Shown here: piece after piece, positions 15,564 through 26,904 of the stretch
Numbering within the stretch: position 1 is the stretch's first letter
Layout of the letters: every line of letters starts with the position of its first letter
Assembly (NCBI RefSeq): GCF_009882975.1
Contig: NZ_WTUX01000019.1
Span: 68,645-132,644, forward strand
Length of the DNA stretch: 64,000 nt
Source: Maritimibacter harenae
Lineage (GTDB): Bacteria > Pseudomonadota > Alphaproteobacteria > Rhodobacterales > Rhodobacteraceae
Direction of reading: 5' to 3'
Translations under genes and position numbers: made by a program
Notes under the pieces: model-generated
What the model was told of the DNA's origin: nothing
The model's input: the letters and a program-made list of their open reading frames with translations, nothing else
The model's database searches: none

Positions 15564-16772
15564 ATGCGTAGCATTGCAAGAAAGCTCGTAGGCACGACCG
15601 TGGCTGGCGCCGCGCTGGCGTTGGGCCTCGTAGGCGGGACGGCCGCCCAGGCACAGGACAGCTACACGTGGCCGGACTACTTCACGGTCGTCACCCCGAT
15701 CGTGGGCACCGCGAACCATTCGCTCGGCGTCGCCTGGACCTCGGAATTCTCGGCTCAGACCGAGTCGCGTGCCCGGGTTCTGCCGGCGCCGAATGGCTAT
15801 GCGCGGGCGCAGTGGCTTGCCAATGGCGATGGCATGATCGCCATGATGCAGGCGTCGGATTACTTCGACCAGATGGAAGCGCGCGAAGGGTTCGCAACCG
15901 TCGAGGGCGGCCCGGCCGACACCCGCGTGGCGGTGATGAACATGATCACGCCATGGGGCTACATGGTCCGCGGCGACAGTGACATCGAGAGCTTCGAGGA
16001 CATCGGACCGGGGACCCGGATCGCGTTCTCGCCCTCTTCCGCCTTCCTCGTGTCGGGCGTCGACGCTCTTCTGGCGTATCGCGGCCTGGACCGTGACGAT
16101 GTCGAGCTCGTGGAAGTCGGGAACTACGGCGCGAACACGCGGATCGTGGTCGAGGGCCGCGCGGACGTGGCGTTCACCTCGCCGCTGTCGGGGACCAGCT
16201 ACGAAGCCGAGGCCGGTCCGAACGGTATCGACTGGCTGCCGCTTCCCGAGCGTGACGCGGACCCGGAAGCGTTCGCGCGCTACCGTGCCGCCCAACCGGG
16301 CTACGTGCCGTCCGAAACTGTCTCGGGGGTGAAAAGCGCAATCGGTCTGCGTATGGACCACGCGTTCCAGGCCAACCACGTGCGCGCCGATGCCGACCCG
16401 GAGTTCGTCTACAACCTCGCCAAGTGGCTCGACGAGCACTACGAGGATTTCAAGGACGACTTCACGCACGCCAAGATGATGTCGATGGACAGCCTGAAGA
16501 GCTTCCTCGAAGCGGGCGCGCTTCAGCCGCTGCACGAGGGGGCGATCCGCTACCTCGAAGAGCAGGGCGCGTGGAACGATACCTACCAGGCGCGCCAGGA
16601 CAAGCTTGTCGAAATGGCCACGGCGCGCGTCGCGCTCTGGGAAGAGACCCTCGCCGAGGCTGAGGAGAAGGGCATCGAGGTTTCGCCTGACAGCGAGGAG
16701 TTCGCCGAACTGTGGAACTCCAAGCGGACCGGCGACCAGTCCTTCGGCCAGATGGTCATGTCGCTCGACTGA
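15564..16772 (+). CDS. TAXI-family TRAP transporter solute-binding protein
   Basis: A 402-residue periplasmic binding protein of the TAXI group. The N-terminus MRSIARKLVGTTVAGAALAL is a signal peptide with cleavage near AQAQDS. Family features include VTPIVGTANHSLGVAWTSEF, the GTRIAFSPSSAFLVSGVDAL block and the C-terminal alternating helices. It is longer than the usual 320-350 residues because of an acidic helical C-terminal extension (about 330-402). ATG 15564 is preceded by GGAGG. With the fused permease downstream it forms a complete sodium- or proton-driven importer. Known TAXI substrates are few (for example glutamate and alpha-ketoglutarate), so the ligand has to come from the neighbouring enzymes. 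Confidence 0.88.
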   Translation: MRSIARKLVGTTVAGAALALGLVGGTAAQAQDSYTWPDYFTVVTPIVGTANHSLGVAWTSEFSAQTESRARVLPAPNGYARAQWLANGDGMIAMMQASDYFDQMEAREGFATVEGGPADTRVAVMNMITPWGYMVRGDSDIESFEDIGPGTRIAFSPSSAFLVSGVDALLAYRGLDRDDVELVEVGNYGANTRIVVEGRADVAFTSPLSGTSYEAEAGPNGIDWLPLPERDADPEAFARYRAAQPGYVPSETVSGVKSAIGLRMDHAFQANHVRADADPEFVYNLAKWLDEHYEDFKDDFTHAKMMSMDSLKSFLEAGALQPLHEGAIRYLEEQGAWNDTYQARQDKLVEMATARVALWEETLAEAEEKGIEVSPDSEEFAELWNSKRTGDQSFGQMVMSLD

Positions 16773-16778
16773 TCCCAG

Positions 16779-16810
16779 TCGGGCCCGCGCTCGAGATTGC
16801 GCGGGCCCGA
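16779..16810 (+). other. 12-bp-stem intercistronic hairpin
   Basis: TCGGGCCCGCGC (16779-16790) and GCGCGGGCCCGA (16799-16810) form a perfect 12-bp stem with an 8-nt loop, 6 nt after the binding-protein stop and 88 nt before the permease start. There is no T-run. A partial terminator or 3' stabiliser that keeps binding-protein message in excess over permease message is likely. Confidence 0.6.
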
Positions 16811-16898
16811 TCCCCCGATCCGGATCGAGGGGCGCGACCCGCATTCGTGCGGCCCTTCCCAACAGTTTCAGACGGCCAGAGCGCCGCAGGTTGAGATC

Positions 16899-18917
16899 AT
16901 GACGACGCAAGCCAATTCTTCCTCCGAGACCACCACTCACGGTTCGGACACCTCGGCTTCCCAGGCCGGTGGGCCGGTTCCGGAAGGGTATCGCGACATG
17001 TCCACCGAGCGCTGGTTCTCGATGCCGCGGCCGGTGCGCGTCCTGGTGCTTCTCATGTCGGCCGCGGGGGTTGCGATGTCGGTGGGCTATATTTTCGCGC
17101 TCATCCCGCTTCTCGATCTCACCTATTACTTCCTTCTCATGGCAGCGTTCCTGCCCGTCGTTTACCTGCTGCTGCCCGCCTGGAAGGGCGAGACGCGCGT
17201 CACATGGGCAAGTTACCTGCCGGCAATCCTGATCTGTGCCCTCACGGTCTTCATGGCCTACCACTCACGGTCCCTCGCCTTCGGAACCTGGGTTCCGGTG
17301 AAGGCGGACTGGCAGCTCTGGACCGCGGCCTCGATCTTCATCCTGGTGCTCGAGGCCGCGCGCCGGTCAGGTGGCTACATCTTCCTGACGATCGTGGTGC
17401 TCCTGGCGCTCTACCCGGTCTACGCGCAGAACATGCCCGGCATCCTCTGGGGGCCGCCGTCCGACCTGTCGCGCACGATCGCCTTCAACGTCTTTTCCGG
17501 CGACGCGATGCTCGGCGTGGTCACGCGGGTCGTGGGTGAGCTTATCATCGGCTTCCTGATCCTCGCCGCGTTGATGGTGGCCACGGGGGCTGCCGATTTC
17601 TTCCTCGCGCTCGCCATGGCATTGATGGGCACCTCGCGCGGTGGCGCGGCCAAGGTCTCGGTGCTGGCATCGGGCTTCTTCGGCTCGCTCTCCGGTTCGA
17701 TCTTCGGCAATGTCGTATCCACCGGGTCGGTCACCATTCCGTCGATGAAGAAGGCGGGCTTTCCCGGCCACTATGCCGGGGCGCTCGAAGCCTGCGCCTC
17801 CACGGGTGGCATGCTGATGCCGCCGGTGATGGGCGCGGTCGCGTTCATCATGGCCGATTTCACCAACACCGAATACCGCGTGATCGTGCTGGGCGCGCTG
17901 ATCCCGTCCTTGCTCTACTACTTCGGGCTCTACTGTCACGTCGACGGCTTCGCCGCGCGCAACGGGCTCAAGGGCATGAAGCGCGAAGACCTGCCGAAGG
18001 TGCGCGACGTGCTCAAGGACGGTTGGCCGTTCCTCGTCGTGCTCGGCTTCCTCGTCTGGGGTCTGGTCTTCATGCGTTGGGAGCGGCTGACGCCCTTCTA
18101 CGCTTCGGCCCTGCTGCTTGTCCTGACGACGCTTCACCCCAAGCTGCGCATCCAGTTCAACCGCATCCCCGAGCTCTTCTTCCAGATCTCGAAGCTTCTG
18201 AGCCAGACGATGGGCCTGTTGCTGCCCACGAGCTTCATTCTCGGCGGGCTGATGGCCACGGGCGTGGCGCCGGTGATCGCGGCGAGCCTCGTGCGGATGG
18301 GCGGCGACGCGATCGTGCCGGTGCTCGCCATCGGGATCGGCGTCTGCATGATTTTCGGCATGCTCGGCATGATCGTGGCAGCTTACCTGATGCTGGCCCT
18401 CACGCTGGCCCCGGCGCTCGAGCAGATCGCCGGGCTCAATACGCTCGCCATTCACCTTTTCATTGCCTACTACGCTTCGCTCGCCGCGATCACGCCGCCG
18501 GTTGCGCTGGCCGCGTTCCTCGCCTCCCGGATATCGGACAGTGATCCGATCCGGACCAGCCTCCACGCCGCAAGGCTCGGGATCGTGCTCTACTTCGTGC
18601 CGATCTTCTTCCTGTTCGAACCGGCGCTGATCCTGCAAGGGCCGATCTATCTGACCGTCATCTGGACGGCGCTCAACATCTGCGCGGTGCTCATCATCGC
18701 AGCCGCGTCGGAGGGGCAGGTCCCATTCCGGGGACGCCTCTCGGGCTGGGCGCGGCTCCCGCTTTTCGCCTGCGGTCTGCTGGTGGGTTTCCCGGAGTGG
18801 ATCAGCACCGTGGCGGGACTCGCCGTCGCGGCCGGGCTGATCGCCCTGGGATCACGCCAGGCCAGTCCGGAGGCGACTTCCACCGGGGTGCAGTCGGCAC
18901 CTCCCGCGAACCACTGA
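16899..18917 (+). CDS. TRAP transporter fused permease (TAXI type, DctQ-DctM fusion)
   Basis: A 672-residue integral membrane protein combining a small DctQ-like N-terminal part (first four or so helices, about 45-200) and the large DctM-like transport part. The family segment VVGELIIGFLILAALMVATGAADFF and the re-entrant motif GSLSGSIFGNVVSTGSVTIP are typical of 4TM/12TM TAXI permeases. The first 40 residues are Ser/Thr-rich and cytoplasmic. ATG 16899 was chosen; an in-frame start at 16797 would lie inside the hairpin region and adds an untypical leader. It pairs with the binding protein just upstream. Confidence 0.9.
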   Translation: MTTQANSSSETTTHGSDTSASQAGGPVPEGYRDMSTERWFSMPRPVRVLVLLMSAAGVAMSVGYIFALIPLLDLTYYFLLMAAFLPVVYLLLPAWKGETRVTWASYLPAILICALTVFMAYHSRSLAFGTWVPVKADWQLWTAASIFILVLEAARRSGGYIFLTIVVLLALYPVYAQNMPGILWGPPSDLSRTIAFNVFSGDAMLGVVTRVVGELIIGFLILAALMVATGAADFFLALAMALMGTSRGGAAKVSVLASGFFGSLSGSIFGNVVSTGSVTIPSMKKAGFPGHYAGALEACASTGGMLMPPVMGAVAFIMADFTNTEYRVIVLGALIPSLLYYFGLYCHVDGFAARNGLKGMKREDLPKVRDVLKDGWPFLVVLGFLVWGLVFMRWERLTPFYASALLLVLTTLHPKLRIQFNRIPELFFQISKLLSQTMGLLLPTSFILGGLMATGVAPVIAASLVRMGGDAIVPVLAIGIGVCMIFGMLGMIVAAYLMLALTLAPALEQIAGLNTLAIHLFIAYYASLAAITPPVALAAFLASRISDSDPIRTSLHAARLGIVLYFVPIFFLFEPALILQGPIYLTVIWTALNICAVLIIAAASEGQVPFRGRLSGWARLPLFACGLLVGFPEWISTVAGLAVAAGLIALGSRQASPEATSTGVQSAPPANH

Positions 18918-18979
18918 ACACGTAAGCCCGCAGCGAGTTCCGCCGCAGGTCCACAAGAATTCCTAAGGAGAAAGCAAAG

Positions 18980-20296
18980 ATGTCATACGGTCGTCCGATC
19001 AACCCCGCTACCACTGTCGTGCGCCGCTCGGACGAGGTGTTGCACCGCGAGCTGGACGTCGATCTCTGCGTCATAGGCGCCGGCATTTCGGGGACCACGA
19101 CGGCCCTGGAGGCCGCCAAGCTGGGCAAGAAGGTCGCCATCATCGACGGTATGCCCGCCCTCGGAGGGCAGGCCGTGAATTCGATCATCGGAACGTTCTG
19201 CGGGCTTTACCAGAACGGCACCCACGGCCACCGGTTCACCTTCGGTGTCGTTGACGAGATGCTGGATTACCTCGAGCGCGAGGATGCCTGCTACTACCGT
19301 CACGGCCCCATGACCACGGTCGTGCACTACAACGAGATCGCGCTTTCGCGCTGGGTCGAGAAGTCGCTGGACGCCGCAGGGGTGATCCCGATCACCGGCG
19401 CCATCCTCAGGGAAGCCGAATTCGACGGTCGCCGCGTGAACGCGGTCAAGCTCGTGACCCGCTACGGCGACGTCACCGTCCGCGCCGAGGGCTTTGCCGA
19501 TTGTTCGGGCGATGCTGCGCTCGCCTATCTCGCCGGGCTGGAATGCCGGGAGCCGGACGAGAAGGTGTATGGTTCGCAACAGGTGGTGGTCGAGGGTCTC
19601 AACCTGGACGCCGAGCCGCCGGAGCGCGACGAACTCACCGAACGGATCGCGCAGCGCGCCGAGGACTACGGGCTGATACGCAAGGGCGGTATCGCTTTCT
19701 ACTTCCCGGGCAAGGAAGTGGCGGTGCTCAACATGACCCACGTCGAGACGCCCCTGGACCCGATCGAGGCAAGCCGCATGGGTCAGATCGGCAAGGACCA
19801 GGTTGACCGCTCCATCCAGTTGCTGCGCGACGAATACCCGGACTTCTTCGGCAACATAAGGGTCCGCAGCTACGGGTTCCCGGGCATTCGCCAGACCCGC
19901 TGGATCAAGGCCAAACATCATATCGTCGTCGACGAGGTGGTCGGGCAGGTCAAATACGACGACGCCATCGCGCGCACGGCCTGGCCGATCGAGCTTCACA
20001 ACGCGCCGGAGGGCTTCGTCTGGGAGACCTTCGACGAGAACCACGTCCACTACGTGCCCTTCAGCGCCATGATTTCACCCGAGGCCGACAACCTGGTGGC
20101 GGTCGGGCGCTGCATCGACGGGGATCCGGCCGCGCTGAGCTCGGTCCGGGTCATGGGGCCCTGCATGGCCCAGGGCATGGCAGCGGCGCAGGCGCTCGAC
20201 CTCGCAGGGTCGGGTTCCGTGCACCAGATCGACATCAAGGCGTTGCAGGAGCGGGTGTCGGACAACCTGACTCGAACCGACGGCGTCGCACCCTGA
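18980..20296 (+). CDS. FAD-dependent oxidoreductase (FAD_oxidored / PF12831-like)
   Basis: A 438-residue flavoprotein with an N-terminal Rossmann motif VIGAGISG (about 31-38), the ribose-binding acidic residue after VAIID and the GGQAVNSI segment. The C-terminal FAD-closing block VGRCIDGDPAALSSVRVMG is that of the PF12831 family, which includes dehydrogenases and HdrA-like proteins. No signal peptide and no extra Fe-S motifs are seen, so it acts in the cytoplasm as a stand-alone oxidase or dehydrogenase. It lies between the TRAP permease (62 nt upstream, with AAGGAG before the start) and the dioxygenase gene, so it probably oxidises an intermediate of the imported compound. Confidence 0.82.
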   Translation: MSYGRPINPATTVVRRSDEVLHRELDVDLCVIGAGISGTTTALEAAKLGKKVAIIDGMPALGGQAVNSIIGTFCGLYQNGTHGHRFTFGVVDEMLDYLEREDACYYRHGPMTTVVHYNEIALSRWVEKSLDAAGVIPITGAILREAEFDGRRVNAVKLVTRYGDVTVRAEGFADCSGDAALAYLAGLECREPDEKVYGSQQVVVEGLNLDAEPPERDELTERIAQRAEDYGLIRKGGIAFYFPGKEVAVLNMTHVETPLDPIEASRMGQIGKDQVDRSIQLLRDEYPDFFGNIRVRSYGFPGIRQTRWIKAKHHIVVDEVVGQVKYDDAIARTAWPIELHNAPEGFVWETFDENHVHYVPFSAMISPEADNLVAVGRCIDGDPAALSSVRVMGPCMAQGMAAAQALDLAGSGSVHQIDIKALQERVSDNLTRTDGVAP

Positions 20297-20356
20297 GCGC
20301 GCATGTCCCCTGAATCTCGGACCGCAGAAGGGGCGGCACTGAAAGAGGAACAGACC

Positions 20357-21235
20357 ATGGAATATCGCAAGATCGACGACAGCTTCGGGGTGGAGATTAC
20401 CGGCGGGCTGGACGTGAAACAGCCACTGACGGCCGAACAGGTGGCCGAGGTGGACGCACTGATGGACGAATATTCGCTGGTCGTCATCCGCGACCAGCCG
20501 ATGACGACCGAGGAGCAGCTGGCCTTCACCCGCCAGTTCGGACCGCTGGACCAGGGCTTCAAGAAGGTGGTCGCCAAGAACGCCCGCCTCAAGGAAGCGG
20601 AGGTCGGCGATATCTCCAACCTGGGCAAGGACGGCAAGCCGGCGGCACGCACGGACAAGCGGATTCTCAACAACATCGCCAACCAGATGTGGCATTCCGA
20701 CAGTTCGTTCCAGAAACCGGCGGCGAAGTATTCGATGCTGCATTCGGTGCGCAATCCGTCGTGGGGAGGAGACACGGAGTTCGCCGACCTCAAGGCTGCC
20801 TACGATGCGCTGGACGAGCGGACGAAGGCCTCTCTCGCGGACAAGGAGGCCGAACACTACGCTCTGCATTCCCGGTTTCTGCTGGGCGACGACAGTTACA
20901 CGGACGAACAGAAGGCGGCGATCGAGCCCGCCTGGTGGCCGATCGTGCGGGTGAACCCGGCAACGGGCCGGAGCCATCTCTACATGGGCGTACATGCGCG
21001 ACAGGTCAGCGGAATGACGGTGCCCGAAGGACGCATGTTGTTGCTCGACCTTCTGGAGCACGCGACCCAGCCGCAGTTCGTCTATCGACACAAATGGCGC
21101 GAGGGCGACACGGTGATCTGGGACAACCGCGCCACGCTGCATCGAGGTCGGGCATTCGATCTGGACGAGCCCCGCGAACTGCGGCGGACCACCACCCTGG
21201 ACGACCGCGCCCCGGAGCTTGATTTGACTGGGTGA
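20357..21235 (+). CDS. TauD/TfdA-family 2-oxoglutarate-dependent dioxygenase
   Basis: A 292-residue Fe(II)/2-oxoglutarate oxygenase. The facial triad is visible: His113 and Asp115 in MWHSDSSF and His262 in TLHRGRAFD, with Arg276/Arg277 in the place of the 2-oxoglutarate-binding Arg. The length and the NRATLHRG block resemble the TauD/TfdA group. ATG 20357 has AGAGGAA upstream; in-frame codons from 20303 lack a ribosome site. It is the last gene of the aconitase-X operon. Family members hydroxylate taurine, aryloxyacetates, carnitine precursors and similar carboxylates, so it may install the hydroxyl group that the AcnX dehydratase then removes (inference). Confidence 0.87.
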   Translation: MEYRKIDDSFGVEITGGLDVKQPLTAEQVAEVDALMDEYSLVVIRDQPMTTEEQLAFTRQFGPLDQGFKKVVAKNARLKEAEVGDISNLGKDGKPAARTDKRILNNIANQMWHSDSSFQKPAAKYSMLHSVRNPSWGGDTEFADLKAAYDALDERTKASLADKEAEHYALHSRFLLGDDSYTDEQKAAIEPAWWPIVRVNPATGRSHLYMGVHARQVSGMTVPEGRMLLLDLLEHATQPQFVYRHKWREGDTVIWDNRATLHRGRAFDLDEPRELRRTTTLDDRAPELDLTG

Positions 21236-21258
21236 GCGGATCGCACGCATGACCGCGA

Positions 21259-21275
21259 CCGGCCAATCAGGCCGG
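21259..21275. terminator. Weak hairpin between convergent operons
   Basis: CCGGCC (21259-21264) and GGCCGG (21270-21275) with a 5-nt loop, in the gap between the dioxygenase gene (plus) and the dppF-type gene (minus). No T-run is present on either strand, so termination here is plausible but unproven. Confidence 0.3.
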
Positions 21276-21379
21276 GCGGGTCATTCGCAGGGCGCGCTTG
21301 GCGCCGTATGCCGGGATTGAGAGCTTCTGGCGCCCGCGCCGTACGGCGCAGGCCGCCATTGCAGCCCTCGTCGCGCTTC

Positions 21380-22326
<947 letters not shown>

Positions 22327-22330
<4 letters not shown>

Positions 22331-23301
22331 ACCGCGTCCTCCTTGGCGTTCACCGGGTAATGGCAGCGCGCCAGCCCCAGGTCACGGGGCTGCACGGGCG
22401 GGCTGACCGCGCGGCATTTGTCATCGGCGAACTTGCAGCGGGGCGAGAACAGGCAGCCCTGCGGGCGGTCGTACTGCCCCGGCACGACGCCGGGAATGGT
22501 GGGCAGGTGCCGCTCGGTCGCGCGCTCGGGCAGCGCGTCGAGCAGGGCGGCGGTGTAGGGGTGGTGCGGATGGGCGAACAGATCGCGGACCGGCTGTTCC
22601 TCGACCTTCTGGCCCGCGTATTGCACCTGCACGCGCTGCGCGGTTTCGGCCACCACGCCCATGTCGTGGGTGATCAGGATCAGCGCCATCCCGGTCTCTT
22701 TCTGGAGATCGGTGAGCAGGTCGAGGATCTGCGCCTGGATCGTCACGTCGAGCGCCGTGGTGGGTTCGTCCGCGATCAGCAGCCGTGGCTTGCAGGCCAG
22801 CGCCATCGCGATCATCACGCGCTGGCTCATGCCGCCCGACATCTGGTGCGGGAAGGCCTTGAGCCGACGCTCGGGGTCGGGGATGCCGACGAGTTCGAGC
22901 AACTCCACCGCGCGCTTCTGACGCTGGGCGCGGTCCATGTCCATGTGGATGCGCAGCGTTTCCTTGATCTGGAAGCCGACCGTGAAGCAGGGGTTCAGCG
23001 ACGACATCGGCTCCTGGAAGATCATCGACATGTCGCGCCCGATCACCTTGCGGCGTTGCTTGGCGCTCAGGTCGCGCAGGTCGATTCCGTCGAAGCTCAT
23101 CTCGTCGGCGGTGATGGTGGCGGTCCAGGGCAGGAGCCCCATCATGGCGAGCATGGAGACCGACTTGCCGGACCCGGATTCGCCCACGATGGCGAGGATG
23201 TCGTTCTCGTCGACCGCGATGTCCACACCGTCGACCGCGCGGAACGCGCCGCCGGCCGTTTCGAACTCGACCGAGAGGTTCTTGATGTTGAGGAGGGTCA
23301 T
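22327..23301 (-). CDS. dppD: Dipeptide/oligopeptide ABC transporter ATP-binding protein, DppD type
   Basis: A 324-residue ABC ATPase with Walker A GESGSGKS, signature [16 protein letters not shown] and Walker [15 protein letters not shown]. The C-terminal oligo_HPY domain has the usual cysteines ([14 protein letters not shown]). It has the DppD order of features and overlaps dppF by 4 nt. It starts 2 nt beyond the dppC stop, so all four cytoplasmic/membrane parts of the importer are tightly coupled. Confidence 0.88.
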
Positions 23302-23303
23302 CT

Positions 23304-24221
23304 TCAGCTCCTCTTCAGCTTGGGATCGAGCGCGTCACGCAGCCCGTCGCCCATCAGGTTGATGGCCAGCACCGTCATCAGGATGGCGAGGCCGGGGAAG
23401 GTCACGACCCACCAGGCGCGCAGGATGAATTCCCGCGCCTCGGCCAGCATCGTGCCCCATTCGGGGGTGGGGGGCTGCGCGCCCATCCCGAGGAAGCCGA
23501 GAGCGGCCACGTCGAGAATGGCGTTCGAGAACGAGAGCGCCGCCTGCACGATGATCGGGGCGAGGCAGTTGGGCAGCACGGTGACGAACATCAGCCGCGG
23601 CAGCTTGGCCCCGGCCACGCGGGCGGAGACCACGTAGTCCTTGGTCAGCTCCGTCATCACGGCCGCCCGCGTCAGGCGCACGTAGTGGGGCTGGAGCACG
23701 ATCGCGATGGCGATCATCGCGTTCAGGAGCGACGGCCCGAGGATCGCGACCAGCACGAGGGCGAGAAGCAGCGACGGGATCGACAGGATGATGTCCATGA
23801 TCCGCATGATGATCGTGTCGAGCCACTTGGGCGCGAAGCCGGCGATGAGGCCAGTCAGGATGCCGCCGGTTGCGGCGAGGATCACAACCACGGTGCCCAC
23901 GAGGAACGAATACCGTGCGCCGTGGATCAGGCGCGACAGCATGTCCCGGCCCAGCGGGTCGGTGCCCAGCGGGAAGGTCCAGTCGCCGCCGTCCTGCCAG
24001 ACCGGCGGGATCAGCGTGAAGTCGCGGTTCTGGGTGGAGGGTTCGAACGGCGCCAGGATGGGGGCGAAGATCGCCACCAGCAGGAAGAAGATGAAGACGT
24101 AGAAGCCGATGACGGCCCCGCGGTTCTCGCGGAAGTAGCGCCAGAATTCCTTGAACCGCCCGGGGCGGGCCATCGCGGCGTCGGTCGGCGTCGTGTTGGT
24201 CGATGAGCTCACGTCTGCCAT
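23304..24221 (-). CDS. dppC: Dipeptide ABC transporter permease, DppC type
   Basis: A 305-residue inner-membrane permease of the binding-protein-dependent (BPD_transp_1) family with the N-terminal OppC_N segment (FWRYFRENRGAVIGFYVFIF) and about six membrane helices. The EAA-type coupling segment (ARVAGAKLPRLMFVTVLPNC) faces the ATPases. Its start directly follows the dppB stop. Together with DppB it forms the translocation pore. Confidence 0.88.
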   Translation of the reverse strand: MADVSSSTNTTPTDAAMARPGRFKEFWRYFRENRGAVIGFYVFIFFLLVAIFAPILAPFEPSTQNRDFTLIPPVWQDGGDWTFPLGTDPLGRDMLSRLIHGARYSFLVGTVVVILAATGGILTGLIAGFAPKWLDTIIMRIMDIILSIPSLLLALVLVAILGPSLLNAMIAIAIVLQPHYVRLTRAAVMTELTKDYVVSARVAGAKLPRLMFVTVLPNCLAPIIVQAALSFSNAILDVAALGFLGMGAQPPTPEWGTMLAEAREFILRAWWVVTFPGLAILMTVLAINLMGDGLRDALDPKLKRS

Positions 24222-24222
24222 G

Positions 24223-25230
<1,008 letters not shown>

Positions 25231-25299
25231 CAGCGGACCTCGTGGGATTGCGTGGCCGGTCGGGCCTGGCTTGATCGTGTCATGGGGGTTCCTTGGGGG

Positions 25300-25323
25300 T
25301 GGCGGGGCCCGAAAGCCCCGCCA
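25300..25323 (-). other. Hairpin between dppA and dppB
   Basis: TGGCGGGGC (25300-25308) and GCCCCGCCA (25315-25323) form a perfect 9-bp stem with a 6-nt loop, 9 nt beyond the dppA stop on the minus strand. No T-run follows. As at the other binding-protein genes of this window, it probably protects the dppA 3' end and lowers read-through into the permease genes. Confidence 0.6.
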
Positions 25324-25332
25324 GGTCTTGGA

Positions 25333-26904
25333 TTATTCGGCCAGGCCGACTTCGGTGAAGATGTGGCCGCCGAGCGGGTGGACCTTGTAGCCCTCCACTT
25401 CGGGGCGCATCGGCATGAAGACGACCGAGTGCGCGATGGTCGCCCAGGGCGCCTGCTCTTTGAAGATCACCTGAGCTTCCTTGTAGAGCTCGGCGCGTTC
25501 TTCTTGCGAGGACAGGGTCTTGGCTTCCTGCACGATGTCGTCGAACGGCTCGTAGCACCACTGGGCGCGGTTCGAACCGCCGACCGCGTCACAGCCCAGC
25601 AGCACGGCCAGGAAGTTGTCCGGGTCGCCGTTGTCGCCGGTCCAGCCCAGCAGGACGGCGCCGTCACGGTCCATCGCCTTCGAACGGTCGAGGTACTCGC
25701 CCCACTCGTAGGACACGATCTCGACGTCCACGCCGATGTTGGAGAAGTCTTCCTGCATCAGCTCGGCCATGCGCCGTGCGTTCGGGTTGTAGGGACGCTG
25801 CACCGGCATCGCCCAGATCTTCATCGAGAGATCCGTGACGCCTTCTTCCTCGAGCATGCGCTGCGCGGCTTCCGGATCGAAGGGATCGTCCTCGACGGCT
25901 TCGTTGTAGGACCACATGGTCGGCGGGATCGGGTTCTTGGCGATCGAGCCGGAGCCCTGGAACACGACGTCGATGATGGCCTGCTTGTCGATGGCCATGT
26001 TCAGCGCCTTGCGCACCTTCGGGTTGTCGAACGGCGCCATCTGCGTGTTGTAGGCCAGGTAGCCCACGTTCAGGCCTTCCTGCTCCATCACGTTGATGTT
26101 TTCGTCATCCTTCATCGCCTGGATGTCGGCGGGGTTCGGATACGGCATCACGTGGCATTCGCCGGCCTGCAGCTTCTGGTAGCGCACCGAAGCGTCGGGC
26201 GTGATCGCGAAGACCAGGTTGTCGACCTTCGGCAGACCTTCCTTCCAGTAGTCCGGGTTCGCCGCGTAACGGATCACCGCGTCCTTCTGGTAGGCCACGA
26301 ACTCGAACGGACCGGTGCCGATCGGCTGCTGGTTCAGCATCTCGGGCGTGCCGGCCTCTTCCATCGCGTCCGCGTATTCCTTGGACTGGATCGACGCGAA
26401 GTCCATTGCGAGGTTCGCGATGAACGGTGCTTCGGGACGGGTCAGGTTGAACTTGACCGTCATGTCGTCGACCTTCTCGATCGACTCCACCAGGTCGGGC
26501 ATCGACATGGCGTTGAAGTATTCCCAGCTGCCCTCGGTCTCGAGCTGGCGCATGAAGGAATAGATCACGTCGTCGGCGTTCAGCTCGCGGCTCGGGGTGA
26601 AGTAATCCGTGGTGTGGAACTTCACGCCTTCACGCAGGTTGAACGTCACCTCGGTGCCATCTTCCGAAACTTCCCAGCTCTCGGCCAGGCCCGGGATCAC
26701 GTTGGTGCTCCCGGTCTCGAATTCCACGAGACGGTTGTAGATCGGGTGGGACGAGGCATCGAAGGTCGTGCCGGAGGTGTAGAGCGCCGGGTCGAAGCCC
26801 TCGGGGCTGCCCTCGGAGCAATAGACAAGCGTCGATTGCGCCGAAGCGGAGCCCGCGAGAAGCGCGAAAACGCCCGCCGCGGTCAAAGTGCTTTTAAGAG
26901 ACAT
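25333..26904 (-). CDS. dppA: Dipeptide ABC transporter periplasmic binding protein, DppA type
   Basis: A 523-residue SBP_bac_5 protein closely resembling E. coli DppA in its mature start (STLVYCSEGSPEGFDPALYT) and throughout. The signal peptide MSLKSTLTAAGVFALLAGSA is cleaved near ASAQ. ATG 26904 follows GGGAG; the frame stays open for 73 codons upstream but without a start signal or family similarity. It binds dipeptides (in some bacteria also haem or 5-aminolevulinate) and feeds DppBCDF. Its position next to ectoine genes raises the question whether it also carries ectoine, but its similarity to ordinary DppA argues for a general peptide role. Confidence 0.9.
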   Translation of the reverse strand: MSLKSTLTAAGVFALLAGSASAQSTLVYCSEGSPEGFDPALYTSGTTFDASSHPIYNRLVEFETGSTNVIPGLAESWEVSEDGTEVTFNLREGVKFHTTDYFTPSRELNADDVIYSFMRQLETEGSWEYFNAMSMPDLVESIEKVDDMTVKFNLTRPEAPFIANLAMDFASIQSKEYADAMEEAGTPEMLNQQPIGTGPFEFVAYQKDAVIRYAANPDYWKEGLPKVDNLVFAITPDASVRYQKLQAGECHVMPYPNPADIQAMKDDENINVMEQEGLNVGYLAYNTQMAPFDNPKVRKALNMAIDKQAIIDVVFQGSGSIAKNPIPPTMWSYNEAVEDDPFDPEAAQRMLEEEGVTDLSMKIWAMPVQRPYNPNARRMAELMQEDFSNIGVDVEIVSYEWGEYLDRSKAMDRDGAVLLGWTGDNGDPDNFLAVLLGCDAVGGSNRAQWCYEPFDDIVQEAKTLSSQEERAELYKEAQVIFKEQAPWATIAHSVVFMPMRPEVEGYKVHPLGGHIFTEVGLAE

